8,574 nt of DNA from DATKCJ01 sp035513275 (GCA_035513275.1 DATKCJ010000265.1:1-8574); one strand, 5' to 3'. Positions 1-7,187 are shown, numbered from the stretch's first letter. Numbers and translations: made by a program. The notes: a model not told the origin generated them from the letters alone.

Positions 1-95
1 CGTCGGGCAGGTTTGCGGCTCCTGCCGTGCCGATTTCCGAACAGAGGGTTTGCCCGGAGTGGATTCGCAAACTTTGTTCATAGACACCTTCTCCG

Positions 96-1268
96 ATGAA
101 ACACCTCCAAAGACTTCTCCTTGCCTGCGTCGTTTTCGCGCTCGGTTTTTCCGCCTATGCAGAAGAAGGCGTGCAAGACCTGAAGATTGGCGATCCGGCC
201 CCTGATTTTGAGCTGATCGGTATCGACGACCAGATGCACCGCCTGTCCGACTTCAGCGACGGCAAGGTCCTGATGATCTTCTTCACCTCGAACCACTGCC
301 CGACCTCGCACGGCGCGGCGGCGCGGCTCAAGGAGTTTCTCGACGACTTCAGGGGCAGAGGCCTCACGTTCGTTGCAATCAACCCCAATCATCCCGACGG
401 CCTGAGCATCGATGAGCTGGGTTTCTCGAAGTATAACGACGGCTTCGAGGACATGAAGAAGTATGCCGCGGACGAGGGTTTCGATTTTCCCTATCTCTAC
501 GACGGGGAAACACAGGCCGTAGCCAAGGCGTATGGCTGCCTCGCCACGCCCCACGTCTTCATCTTCGATGCCGAGCGCAAGCTGCGCTACAAGGGACGCT
601 TCGACGACTCGCCCTACGCCGAGACGTCGACCGTGAAATCGCCCGACGCGCGCAATGCCGTCGAGGCATTGCTGGAGGACCGTCCAGTGCCCGTCGCCGT
701 TACAAAGCCCCATGGCTGCTCGACCAAGTGGAAAAGCAAGCAGACTGATGTCGCGCGGAAGATGGAGAAGTGGGACCGCACGCCCGTCGATGTCGCGACG
801 ATCGATGCGGCCGGAGTCGCCGCGCTCCGAAAAGGTGGCACCGGCAACATGCGACTCTACAACGTTTGGGCGACGTGGTGCGTGCCGTGCGTGGTCGAGT
901 TTCCCGAGCTCGTGGCAGTGTCGCGCCAGTACGACATGCGCAATTTCGAGTTCATCAGCATCAGCATGGACAACCCGAAGGACATCGCGAAGGCGAAGGA
1001 GTTTCTCGAGAAGAACGGCGCCGGTCTTTCGGGACGCCTGCAGAAGTCTGTGAAGGCCGAGGGCCGCGTGTCCAACAGCTACCTCTTCACGGGCGGAAAC
1101 ATGGAGGAGTTGATGAAGGAGCTCGATCCCGAGTGGCCCGGCGGCATTCCGCATACGCTTCTGGTCGATGCCGATGGCAAAGTCCTCTGGCGGCACAGCG
1201 GCGTGGTGGATGGCGACGAACTCCGCAGCCGCATACTCGAGCACCTCGGCAACTACTACAGGCCCTGA
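96..1268 (+). CDS. Exported protein with tandem thioredoxin-like domains (redoxin + TlpA/ResA-like)
   Basis: A 390-residue protein with a Sec signal peptide (KHLQRLLLACVV core, likely cut after AYA near residue 22), so it should act outside the cytoplasm. The first thioredoxin-like domain (about 28-195) has the redoxin-type opening GDPAPDF at 33-39, an active-site region HCPTS with Cys68 but no second CXXC cysteine, Cys148, and the cis-proline TP at 151-152. A linker with GCSTKW (Cys208) leads to a second domain (about 230-388) with a classic WCVPC at 261-265 and cis-proline IP at 351-352, as in TlpA/ResA thiol-disulfide oxidoreductases. The second domain should therefore be redox-active; the first may be a one-cysteine peroxiredoxin-like or degenerate unit. 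The ATG at 96 is chosen because it places the signal peptide at the N-terminus. No strong Shine-Dalgarno is visible. The gene is 157 bases from the next one and its link to the sugar-acid genes is unclear. Family assignment is firm; the target protein or oxidant is unknown. Confidence 0.9.
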   Translation: MKHLQRLLLACVVFALGFSAYAEEGVQDLKIGDPAPDFELIGIDDQMHRLSDFSDGKVLMIFFTSNHCPTSHGAAARLKEFLDDFRGRGLTFVAINPNHPDGLSIDELGFSKYNDGFEDMKKYAADEGFDFPYLYDGETQAVAKAYGCLATPHVFIFDAERKLRYKGRFDDSPYAETSTVKSPDARNAVEALLEDRPVPVAVTKPHGCSTKWKSKQTDVARKMEKWDRTPVDVATIDAAGVAALRKGGTGNMRLYNVWATWCVPCVVEFPELVAVSRQYDMRNFEFISISMDNPKDIAKAKEFLEKNGAGLSGRLQKSVKAEGRVSNSYLFTGGNMEELMKELDPEWPGGIPHTLLVDADGKVLWRHSGVVDGDELRSRILEHLGNYYRP

Positions 1269-1425
1269 TCGTCACCTCTGGGAACACGGCGAGCGCGTCG
1301 CGCGCGAGGCTGCCAACTGTGGGCGGCAGGTCGTGCCCCTTCACATGCGTTCAGTCGGAGATCCCGACCTCACGTCTTGTGGTTGCGCTGCACCGTGCAT
1401 ACGCTTCGGAACTCCCTTCACCCCC
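1269..1425. other. Intergenic spacer, no feature recognised
   Basis: This GC-rich 157-base spacer separates the thioredoxin-like gene from the beta-helix gene. The downstream reading frame stays open back to an ATG at 1168, which would overlap the upstream gene and bury the signal peptide, so the spacer is treated as non-coding. I see no clear terminator with a T-run and no convincing -35/-10 pair. Confidence 0.4.
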
Positions 1426-3393
1426 ATGAATGCCCTTCGTCCGTCTCGTATTGCCACATTGATTGCCTTCGCGCTTGCGTCGCTCGCGCCGGTCCTTTCG
1501 GCCTCTTCCAGTTCCACTCTGCCCGATGGCACTGAGTTTCCCTTTTGGGAAAAGCCGCTGCAGTTCGCGAAAACTCTCCATGTGGACGGGAGCGCCACAA
1601 ACGCCGACGACGCCGGGCCGGGCTCGAAGGAGCAACCGTTCAAGACGATCAATCGCGCGGCGCAAGTGCTCCAACCCGGCGAGCGCGTCGTGATCGCGGA
1701 AGGCGTGTATCGCGAGCTCGTGCAGCCCGCGCGCGGCGGCACCGCTCCCGACGCAATGATCAGCTACGAGGCTGCGCCGGGCGCGAAGGTCGTCATCAAG
1801 GGCTCGGCCGTCGTCACGGACTGGAAACCCGGCGAAGGCTGGAATTACGGCATCGACCCAAAGACGAAGCAGCCTGTGAAGGCGTGGGAGCTGAAGCTCG
1901 ACCCGAAGCTTTTCCCGAGCGGCTACAACCCGTTCCAAGTCGATAACGTCATCGGCAACCGCTACTGGATCAACTACGCGAAGGATAACATGGCGAACTA
2001 TTTTCGCCGGCGCGGCATCGTGTTCGTCGATGGCAAACCGCTCGAGCCGGTGGAGTCGCCTATGCATCTCGCCGGGCCGTCCACGCGATCGATGAATTTC
2101 TTCAGCGAGGTTTTCTGGACGCCGCTGTTCGAGGAGTTCTCGCCCTACGCGGGCAAGGTGTGGGTGGAAACCAACGGCATGTCGCTGCACATCCGCCTCG
2201 CGAACGACGCCAACCCGGCGGACCACACAATCGAGATCACCACGCAGGAGCAAATCTTCTCACCTGCGCAGCGTTACCAGTCCTACATCCGGGTGAAGGG
2301 CATCACATTCCTTCACTCGGGGAACGGGTTTCCCGTGCCGCAGCGCGGCATGGTCTCCACGAATCGCGGCAACCACTTCATTTTCGAGGACAACACGTTT
2401 GAGTGGGCCAACAGCGTGGGCCTCGACGTCGGCAACGAGGACTGGGCCGCCGCGCGGCCTCCCGTGCCGGTGGGCTTCAGCATCGTTCGCGGCAACACCT
2501 TCCGCCATTGCGGCATCGAGGGCATCGGCGGAACCGGCGGACCGGACAGCGTGCTCGTGGAGAAGAATCTCTTCGAATGGATCGGCTGGCAGGACGCGGC
2601 CCGGATGTCCGAATCCGCCGGCATGAAGATGCACGGTGCGAAGAACCTTCTCTTCCGCCACAACGTCCTCCGCCACATCCGGCACGGCAACGGCATCTGG
2701 ATCGACATCGCCAACGCCAACTGTCGCATCACGGGCAACCTGTTCGCCGACATCCCGGGCACCGTGAATCCCCACGCGGTCCACATCGAGGGGAGCGAGG
2801 AGCTGAACCAGGTCGACAACAACATTTTCGACTCCCTCACCAGTGCGATCCTCGTCCGCGACACCAACAACGTCATCATCGCCCACAATCTGTTTATGAA
2901 CTGCGTCGAGGTCGGCATCGACACGGCGTCAGGCCTCGGCGGGCCGCGCCCGGTGCGTGGGCGCACCCTCGACGCGCGCAATCTCGAGGTGCACGGCAAC
3001 ATCTTCTTCGCGATGGGCCGCTCCGCGGTCGAGTTCACGAACGCCCACAACTCCGCCGAAGGAAACGTCTACGGCAATCCGACCGGAAATGCATTCTTCG
3101 CGCCGCCCCTGCTGCGCGTGAAGTTTCCCGAGCCCCAACAATGGCACAGCCTGAAGTCGTGGCGCGAAGAGCACGGCTGGGACATGAACGGAACGACGGC
3201 CGACATCACCGCGCAGCTCGATCCCGACAAGCTGGAACTGACGCTTACTGTTTCCGGCGATGTGAAGGCACTGCCTCCGTTCAAGGGCATCGTCTCCGAC
3301 TACCACGGCAATCCAATCGAAGGGGAACGCGTGGCCGGCCCGTTCGCGGACCTCCTGACGAACAGCGGCGTCCGCAACATCGACCCGCGATAG
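1426..3393 (+). CDS. Secreted right-handed parallel beta-helix protein, putative carbohydrate-active enzyme
   Basis: A 655-residue protein. The ATG at 1426 is chosen because it begins a clear Sec signal peptide (MNALRPSRIATLIAFALASL, cleavage probably near residue 26); the same frame is open back to 1168 but that extension has no signal-peptide character. Residues about 50-97 match the N-terminal unit of many secreted beta-helix enzymes: VDGSA, then GSKEQPFKTI (66-75), then ERVVIAEGVYRE (86-97). A long insertion follows (about 110-285). From about 285 to 530 there are repeated beta-helix rungs ending in N-x-F/L turns, such as DNTFEW, GNTFRH, KNLFEW, HNVLRH, GNLFAD, NNIFDS, HNLFMN and GNIFF. 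Conserved-looking polar clusters lie along the helix: GLDVGNED (332-339), GMKMHG (399-404), RHGNGIWID (419-427) and HAVHIEG (450-456). About 120 C-terminal residues form a separate region. The fold is shared by polysaccharide lyases, GH141-type and other beta-helix glycosidases and epimerases, so the reaction cannot be fixed. The downstream acid-sugar enzymes suggest a polysaccharide substrate with uronic or other sugar acids (inference). Confidence 0.85.
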   Translation: MNALRPSRIATLIAFALASLAPVLSASSSSTLPDGTEFPFWEKPLQFAKTLHVDGSATNADDAGPGSKEQPFKTINRAAQVLQPGERVVIAEGVYRELVQPARGGTAPDAMISYEAAPGAKVVIKGSAVVTDWKPGEGWNYGIDPKTKQPVKAWELKLDPKLFPSGYNPFQVDNVIGNRYWINYAKDNMANYFRRRGIVFVDGKPLEPVESPMHLAGPSTRSMNFFSEVFWTPLFEEFSPYAGKVWVETNGMSLHIRLANDANPADHTIEITTQEQIFSPAQRYQSYIRVKGITFLHSGNGFPVPQRGMVSTNRGNHFIFEDNTFEWANSVGLDVGNEDWAAARPPVPVGFSIVRGNTFRHCGIEGIGGTGGPDSVLVEKNLFEWIGWQDAARMSESAGMKMHGAKNLLFRHNVLRHIRHGNGIWIDIANANCRITGNLFADIPGTVNPHAVHIEGSEELNQVDNNIFDSLTSAILVRDTNNVIIAHNLFMNCVEVGIDTASGLGGPRPVRGRTLDARNLEVHGNIFFAMGRSAVEFTNAHNSAEGNVYGNPTGNAFFAPPLLRVKFPEPQQWHSLKSWREEHGWDMNGTTADITAQLDPDKLELTLTVSGDVKALPPFKGIVSDYHGNPIEGERVAGPFADLLTNSGVRNIDPR

Positions 3394-3404
3394 GTCGATC
3401 GACC
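3393..3404. other. Perfect 12-bp palindrome just after the beta-helix stop codon
   Basis: GGTCGATCGACC is self-complementary and starts at the last base of the TAG stop codon (3391-3393). It has no loop and no following T-run, so it is not a standard intrinsic terminator. It could be a binding site or chance. The remaining spacer to 3565 is GC-rich; I see no other supported feature in it. Confidence 0.3.
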
Positions 3405-3565
3405 CTTCTTGGTCGCAGCGGAGGACGCGCTTCCGGGTGAACGGGTCGCGCGACTTCGTTGATCTCGCGCTCGCTCTTCGTCGCTTGGTTTGCATAGTGC
3501 CTGCGAACCCCCACGCATCCGGCTGCCTCACCTTGGCGCCGGTCCCCTCGCAAACCCTCAGCCGC

Positions 3566-4519
3566 ATGAACTTTCTCCGGCATCTCACCACGATTTTGTT
3601 GGGCATGGCCGTCGGCAGCGCCGCACTCGCCCAGCAGATTTCCAAGGACGAACTTGTCTACCTCACGCGCGAGTGGACGGGCGACCGCTTCGACGACGGC
3701 CGGCCGAATGTGCCCGACGCGCTCCTCGACCGCATGAAGCTCGTCACGCTCGAGGAAGCGTGGGCCGTGCTGCGGAGCGAAAACTTTCACCAGCAATACG
3801 AGGGCGACTGGATGGCGATCCACCCCGACGACGTGCTCGTCGGCCGCGCCGTGACCGCGACGTTCATGCCGGGTCGTCCGGACATCCATCGCGCCATCGA
3901 CGATCGCGGCCACAACAAGGACGGGCGGATCAAGGGGCAGAATTCGTGGACGATCGATCTGTTGGTGAAGCGCGACGTCTATGTCGTCGACCAGTTCGGC
4001 GCGCAGGTCGACGGTCCGACGATCGGCGACAACCTCGGCAACTCGATCTTCGCGAAGACGGGCAACGGCTTTGTCTATGACGGCGCCATTCGCGACATCG
4101 CCGGCCTCAAGGAACTCGAGGGATTCACGGCGTATTTCAAGAGCTACCATCCCTCGCATCACCTTGGCAGCGTCGCGGGACCGCGGCTCAACACGACGCT
4201 CGTCGGCATCAACCAGCCCACGCGCATCGGCCGCGCGACCGTGATGCCGGGCGATGTTGTGCTCGCGCGCGATGGCGGCGTCGTCTTCATCCCGCCGCAG
4301 CTCGCGGAAAAGGTTGTGAAGACTTCCGAGATCGTTCGGCTGCGCGACATGTTCGGTCACCAGCGGCTGCGCGAGCAGAAATACACAGCCGGCGAGATTG
4401 ACTCGCGCTGGTCCGATGAGATCGAAAAGGACTTTTCCGGATGGCTCAACGCGCACATCGACGAGCTGCCCGTGCCGAAGGAAGAGATTCAGGAACTCCT
4501 CAAGAACCGCACCTGGTGA
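3566..4519 (+). CDS. Exported RraA / HMG-aldolase-like family protein
   Basis: A 317-residue protein of the RraA-like family (often annotated dimethylmenaquinone methyltransferase or regulator of RNase E). Many members are class II aldolases or decarboxylases that cleave 4-hydroxy-4-methyl-2-oxoglutarate or other 2-keto acids. The core matches the family in order: GDNLGN (154-159), VYDGAIRD (170-177) holding the conserved Arg176-Asp177 pair that binds substrate and metal in HMG aldolases, and PGDVVLARDGGVVFIP (228-243). The start at 3566 is chosen because it opens a signal peptide (MNFLRHLTTILLGMAVGSAA, cut near residue 22, before QQ); an in-frame ATG at 3437 gives an N-terminus of no recognisable kind. 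The export signal makes RNase E regulation very unlikely. Relative to the usual 160-220-residue members, it has an N-terminal extension of roughly 60 residues and a charged C-terminal helix region (about 245-317). It lies between the beta-helix and dehydratase genes, which suggests keto-acid cleavage in a sugar-acid pathway (inference). Confidence 0.85.
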   Translation: MNFLRHLTTILLGMAVGSAALAQQISKDELVYLTREWTGDRFDDGRPNVPDALLDRMKLVTLEEAWAVLRSENFHQQYEGDWMAIHPDDVLVGRAVTATFMPGRPDIHRAIDDRGHNKDGRIKGQNSWTIDLLVKRDVYVVDQFGAQVDGPTIGDNLGNSIFAKTGNGFVYDGAIRDIAGLKELEGFTAYFKSYHPSHHLGSVAGPRLNTTLVGINQPTRIGRATVMPGDVVLARDGGVVFIPPQLAEKVVKTSEIVRLRDMFGHQRLREQKYTAGEIDSRWSDEIEKDFSGWLNAHIDELPVPKEEIQELLKNRTW

Positions 4520-4594
4520 GCCGCGTCGCGATCCACGCATGAACTTCCCTTTCATCGCTCACCGCACTCGCATTCGTATTGGCGCGGCAGCGCC

Positions 4595-4656
4595 GGTAGC
4601 CCGGCCTCTCCGAGGACGGGTAGAAGCAGACCCGCGCCCGGAGGTCGCGGGCTACC
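4595..4656. repeat. Intergenic imperfect inverted repeat (hairpin, REP-like)
   Basis: Two 27-base arms (4595-4621 and 4630-4656) flank an 8-base loop. The left arm and the reverse complement of the right arm agree at 20 of 27 positions. Both begin GGTAGCCCG and end CGGGT, so the ends pair best and the middle has diverged. This is the shape of a dispersed palindromic intergenic element; it lies in the 189-base spacer before the Tat-signal dehydratase gene. It could act on the mRNA between the RraA-like gene and the dehydratase gene. There is no T-run, so it is a weak candidate for an intrinsic terminator. That it is a repeat across the genome is inference from its form. Confidence 0.6.
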
Positions 4657-4708
4657 TACGAACCCACTCCAGCCTCGGCACCACAGCGCATCGGGCAAAC
4701 CAATCGCA

Positions 4709-6004
4709 ATGAAAACCTCACTCCACTCCCGCCGGGCCTTCCTCGGCAAGACTCTCCTCGGCACCGCAGCGGGCGCAGCGGCGTTCGCCGGCAGCAGCGC
4801 ATTCGGCGCGGATCTCGAGAAGGCCGTCGACGCCACACCGAAATCGTCAGCGCCTTCCGATCTTAAGATCACCGACATCAAGTGCGGCTACATCCGCAAC
4901 GGCAACGGTCTGTTCGTGAAGATCTACACGAACCAGGACATCCACGGCTGCGGCGAAGGCGTCGATGCAGTGCGGGGCACCTACCACCTCGTGAAGATGA
5001 TCGGCACGACTTTGAAAGGGAAGAACCCGCTCGACGTGCACCGGCTGTTTGAGGACATCCGCAGGATGGGGTTCTTTGCTGGAGCCCAATCGGGAATGTA
5101 TGTCGCAGTGCTCTCGGCGGTGGAGACGGCGCTCTGGGATCTCGCAGGAAAGGCGCTCGGGCTGCCGGTGTATCGCTTGCTCGGCGGCAAGTTTCGCGAC
5201 CGCATCCGTGTCTACATGGACACCGCACTCTACCAGTCGCGCCTGCCGAAGCCCGAGGAGTTCGCGACCGCGGCGCGCGAAGCAGTCGACATGGGTTTCA
5301 CCGCTGTGAAGTTCGACCTCGACCAGCGCAACGACCCGAACAAATACGACCTCTACAACTGGACCGCGAGTCCCGCCGAGTTGCAGCGCATGGTCGACCA
5401 GATGGCGGCCGCGCGTGAGGAGGTCGGACCGAACATCGACATCTGCGCCGACATGCACGGTCGCTACGACGCTCCGACGGGCGAGAAGGTGGCGAAGCTC
5501 ATGGAGCCGCTCAACCTCATGTGGCTCGAGGAGCCGGTGCCGGCGGAAAATGCGAAGGCCTACAAGCGGATTGCTGATTCGACCTCCACGCCGATCTGCG
5601 CCGGCGAGAACCTTTACCTCGTCCATGGTTTCCGCGAGCTGCTCGAGACAGGCGCGGTCGACATCGTCATGCCCGACCTGCAGAAGTGCGGCGGGCTGGG
5701 CGAGGGGCAGCGGATCGCGAACTACGCCAACATCCACTACATCCCGTTCGCCCCGCACATGGTGGCGTCGTTTCTCGGAGCAATGGCGTGCGCCCACGTG
5801 TGCGCGTCGGTGCCGAACTTCATGATCATGGAGTGGCAGATCTACTTTCACAAAAACCCGATGTTCGACGAGATCGTGACTTACGACGGCCCGAAGGTTG
5901 TTGATGGCTTCGTTCCGCTCTCGGAGAAGCCCGGCATCGGCGTCGAGATCAACGAGGAAGGCATGCGCAAATACGCCACGCCGGGGATGCCATTTTTCGA
6001 GTGA
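4709..6004 (+). CDS. Tat-exported enolase-superfamily protein, acid-sugar dehydratase-like (galactonate dehydratase type)
   Basis: A 431-residue mandelate racemase/muconate lactonizing enzyme family protein. The N-terminus is a twin-arginine signal (SRRAFLGK at 7-14, then an Ala/Gly-rich stretch to about FGA at 34), so the folded enzyme should be exported. After a capping domain (about 51-165), the barrel carries metal ligands Asp248, Glu274 and Glu300 (ICADMHGR, WLEEPVP, CAGENLY) and the Asp323/His350 dyad (MPDLQK, APHM). The spacings 26, 26, 23 and 27 equal those of Asp195-Glu221-Glu247-Asp270-His297 in mandelate racemase and Asp183-Glu209-Glu235-Asp258-His285 in E. coli D-galactonate dehydratase. 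His250, two residues after the first ligand, matches the acid His185 of galactonate dehydratase, and EEPVPAEN is typical of sugar-acid dehydratases. The expected reaction is dehydration of an aldonic or uronic-type sugar acid to a 2-keto-3-deoxy acid; the exact sugar is not readable. The enzyme looks intact. Its stop is 13 bases before the transporter start, so the two are probably co-transcribed. Confidence 0.9.
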   Translation: MKTSLHSRRAFLGKTLLGTAAGAAAFAGSSAFGADLEKAVDATPKSSAPSDLKITDIKCGYIRNGNGLFVKIYTNQDIHGCGEGVDAVRGTYHLVKMIGTTLKGKNPLDVHRLFEDIRRMGFFAGAQSGMYVAVLSAVETALWDLAGKALGLPVYRLLGGKFRDRIRVYMDTALYQSRLPKPEEFATAAREAVDMGFTAVKFDLDQRNDPNKYDLYNWTASPAELQRMVDQMAAAREEVGPNIDICADMHGRYDAPTGEKVAKLMEPLNLMWLEEPVPAENAKAYKRIADSTSTPICAGENLYLVHGFRELLETGAVDIVMPDLQKCGGLGEGQRIANYANIHYIPFAPHMVASFLGAMACAHVCASVPNFMIMEWQIYFHKNPMFDEIVTYDGPKVVDGFVPLSEKPGIGVEINEEGMRKYATPGMPFFE

Positions 6005-6017
6005 GACGCGCCTGACG

Positions 6018-7094
6018 ATGACCTCATTTCACAAACACCTCCTGCAGGTTTCCGTCGTCTTGTTCATCGCGGCCGGTGTGCTGTTCGCCAGCGGCGAGGC
6101 ATGGTCCGCCGGACTCGTGCTGACCGCCTTCTTCCTCGCGGCGTCGGTCGGTGTGCGCGGCAGCGAGCGACTGCGCGGCATTTCCTACAGTCTGATGATC
6201 TTCGCGGCGGTGACATTCGCGATGTGCGTCCCCGCGCCCTTCGTGGCATGGGGCGAATTCAAGTTGAGCTCCCTGATCGTGCCGCTTCTGCAGGTCATCA
6301 TGTTCGGCATGGGCACCGCGATGAGCGTGAAGGACTTTGCCGGGGTGGTGAAGGCACCGATGGGAGTTGGCGTCGGCATCGTGTGCCAGTTCACGATCAT
6401 GCCGTTTGTCGGGGCTGGGCTCGCGTTGCTGTTTGGATTCCCTCCCGAGATCGCGGCCGGTGTGATCCTCGTCGGCGCTGCGCCGAGCGGACTTGCGTCA
6501 AACGTGATGTGTTACATCGGCAAGGCGAACCTCGCGCTGTCGGTCACGCTCACCACCGTGGCCACGTTGCTTTCGCCCTTCATCACGCCGTTCTACATGC
6601 AATGGCTCGCGGGCAAGTTCATCCCCATCGATACGTGGGCGATGATGTGGAGCATCACCAAGATCACGATCATCCCGATCGTCGCGGGACTCATCTTCAA
6701 CAAACTGCTCCACGGAAAGACGGCGTGGCTCGACCGCCTCATGCCGCGCGTTTCGATGGGGGGCATTGTTGTGATCCTGATGATCATGACCGCGGGCCGT
6801 CGCGATGATCTGCTCACAGTCGGCGCGATCCTCATTGCCGTGACGCTCATTCACAACGTCGCGGGCTACGTGCTCGGCTACTGGAGCTGCCGCGCGCTGC
6901 GCATGGACGAGCGTTCGTGCCGCACAATCTCGTTCGAGGTCGGCCTGCAAAACGCCGGCCTCGCGACCGGGCTCGCGATGGAACTCGGCCGCATGGTCGC
7001 GCTTGCTCCAATTGTGTTCGGCTCCCTCATGAACATCACCGGCGCCACGCTCGCGACCTGGTGGCGCGAGAAACCGATCAAAGACGGCCGATAG
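6018..7094 (+). CDS. Bile acid:sodium symporter (BASS/SBF) family membrane transporter
   Basis: A 358-residue, very hydrophobic inner-membrane protein with about ten to twelve membrane segments, roughly at 8-25, 31-45, 54-74, 83-103, 115-138, 171-192, 208-227, 246-260, 265-290, 308-325 and 328-347. Family signatures are MFGMGTAMSVKDF (95-107), GAAPSGLASN (153-162) in the first broken-helix region, and FEVGLQNAGLATGLA (306-320) in the second. These two regions line the sodium and substrate sites in BASS proteins. Members carry bile acids, pantothenate/ketopantoate, pyruvate and other organic anions, so the name does not fix the substrate. The start at 6018 gives a normal N-terminus; an open frame upstream to 5898 lies wholly inside the dehydratase gene and is ignored. 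The 13-base gap to the dehydratase gene suggests co-expression, with the keto acid made by the exported dehydratase, or a cleavage product of it, as a plausible cargo (inference). Confidence 0.9.
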   Translation: MTSFHKHLLQVSVVLFIAAGVLFASGEAWSAGLVLTAFFLAASVGVRGSERLRGISYSLMIFAAVTFAMCVPAPFVAWGEFKLSSLIVPLLQVIMFGMGTAMSVKDFAGVVKAPMGVGVGIVCQFTIMPFVGAGLALLFGFPPEIAAGVILVGAAPSGLASNVMCYIGKANLALSVTLTTVATLLSPFITPFYMQWLAGKFIPIDTWAMMWSITKITIIPIVAGLIFNKLLHGKTAWLDRLMPRVSMGGIVVILMIMTAGRRDDLLTVGAILIAVTLIHNVAGYVLGYWSCRALRMDERSCRTISFEVGLQNAGLATGLAMELGRMVALAPIVFGSLMNITGATLATWWREKPIKDGR

Positions 7095-7108
7095 CACCCG
7101 CCGGCAAA

Positions 7109-7132
7109 CTGGTTTGTTCCGCAAGAAACCAG
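7109..7132 (+). terminator. Possible weak hairpin after the transporter gene
   Basis: CTGGTTT (7109-7115) and AAACCAG (7126-7132) form a perfect 7-bp stem with a 10-base loop, 15 bases after the transporter stop codon. The stem is short and has no T-run, so intrinsic termination is doubtful. Its position at the end of the putative sugar-acid operon is the main support. Confidence 0.25.
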
Positions 7133-7170
7133 GACCCCTGTCCGAACTGTCGGGTCTGGAACGTTGACTA

Positions 7171-7187
7171 ATTGAAACACGATCAAT
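7171..7187. promoter_or_regulatory. Small inverted repeat ATTGA-N7-TCAAT upstream of the AHSA1-like gene
   Basis: ATTGA (7171-7175) and TCAAT (7183-7187) are perfect inverted half-sites 23 bases before the ATG, in the most AT-rich part of the spacer, and TTGACT (7164-7169) sits next to them like a -35 box. Genes for AHSA1-like proteins are often controlled by ArsR-family repressors, which bind short AT-rich dyads, so an operator is possible. No -10 box at a proper distance is clear, and no regulator gene is in the window. Confidence 0.2.

Noticed and set aside
1..95. C-terminal end of an upstream gene, and a GGCAGG/CCTGCC hairpin at 6-26
   Set aside because: Frames are short or unrecognisable and the hairpin has only a 6-bp stem without a T-run; too little sequence to judge.
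78..1244. Long open frame on the minus strand
   Set aside because: It is antisense to the thioredoxin-like gene, matches no family I recognise and has the Arg/His-rich composition of GC-rich shadow frames.
1168..1425. N-terminal extension of the beta-helix gene from an ATG at 1168
   Set aside because: It overlaps the upstream gene and would place about 86 low-quality residues ahead of a clear signal peptide.
3281..4555. 424-residue open frame on the minus strand
   Set aside because: It covers the RraA-like gene in antisense and its composition is that of a shadow; the plus-strand gene has clear motifs and a signal peptide.
4539..4712. Possible 57-residue gene starting MNFPFIAHRTRIRIG and overlapping the dehydratase ATG by four bases (ATGA)
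   Set aside because: Most of it is the 4595-4656 hairpin repeat, it has no family features, and the ATGA overlap is easily chance. It could be a remnant, but I cannot support it.
5898..6017. N-terminal extension of the transporter gene
   Set aside because: It lies inside the dehydratase gene and is Arg/Ser-rich shadow sequence; the ATG at 6018 gives a normal transporter N-terminus.
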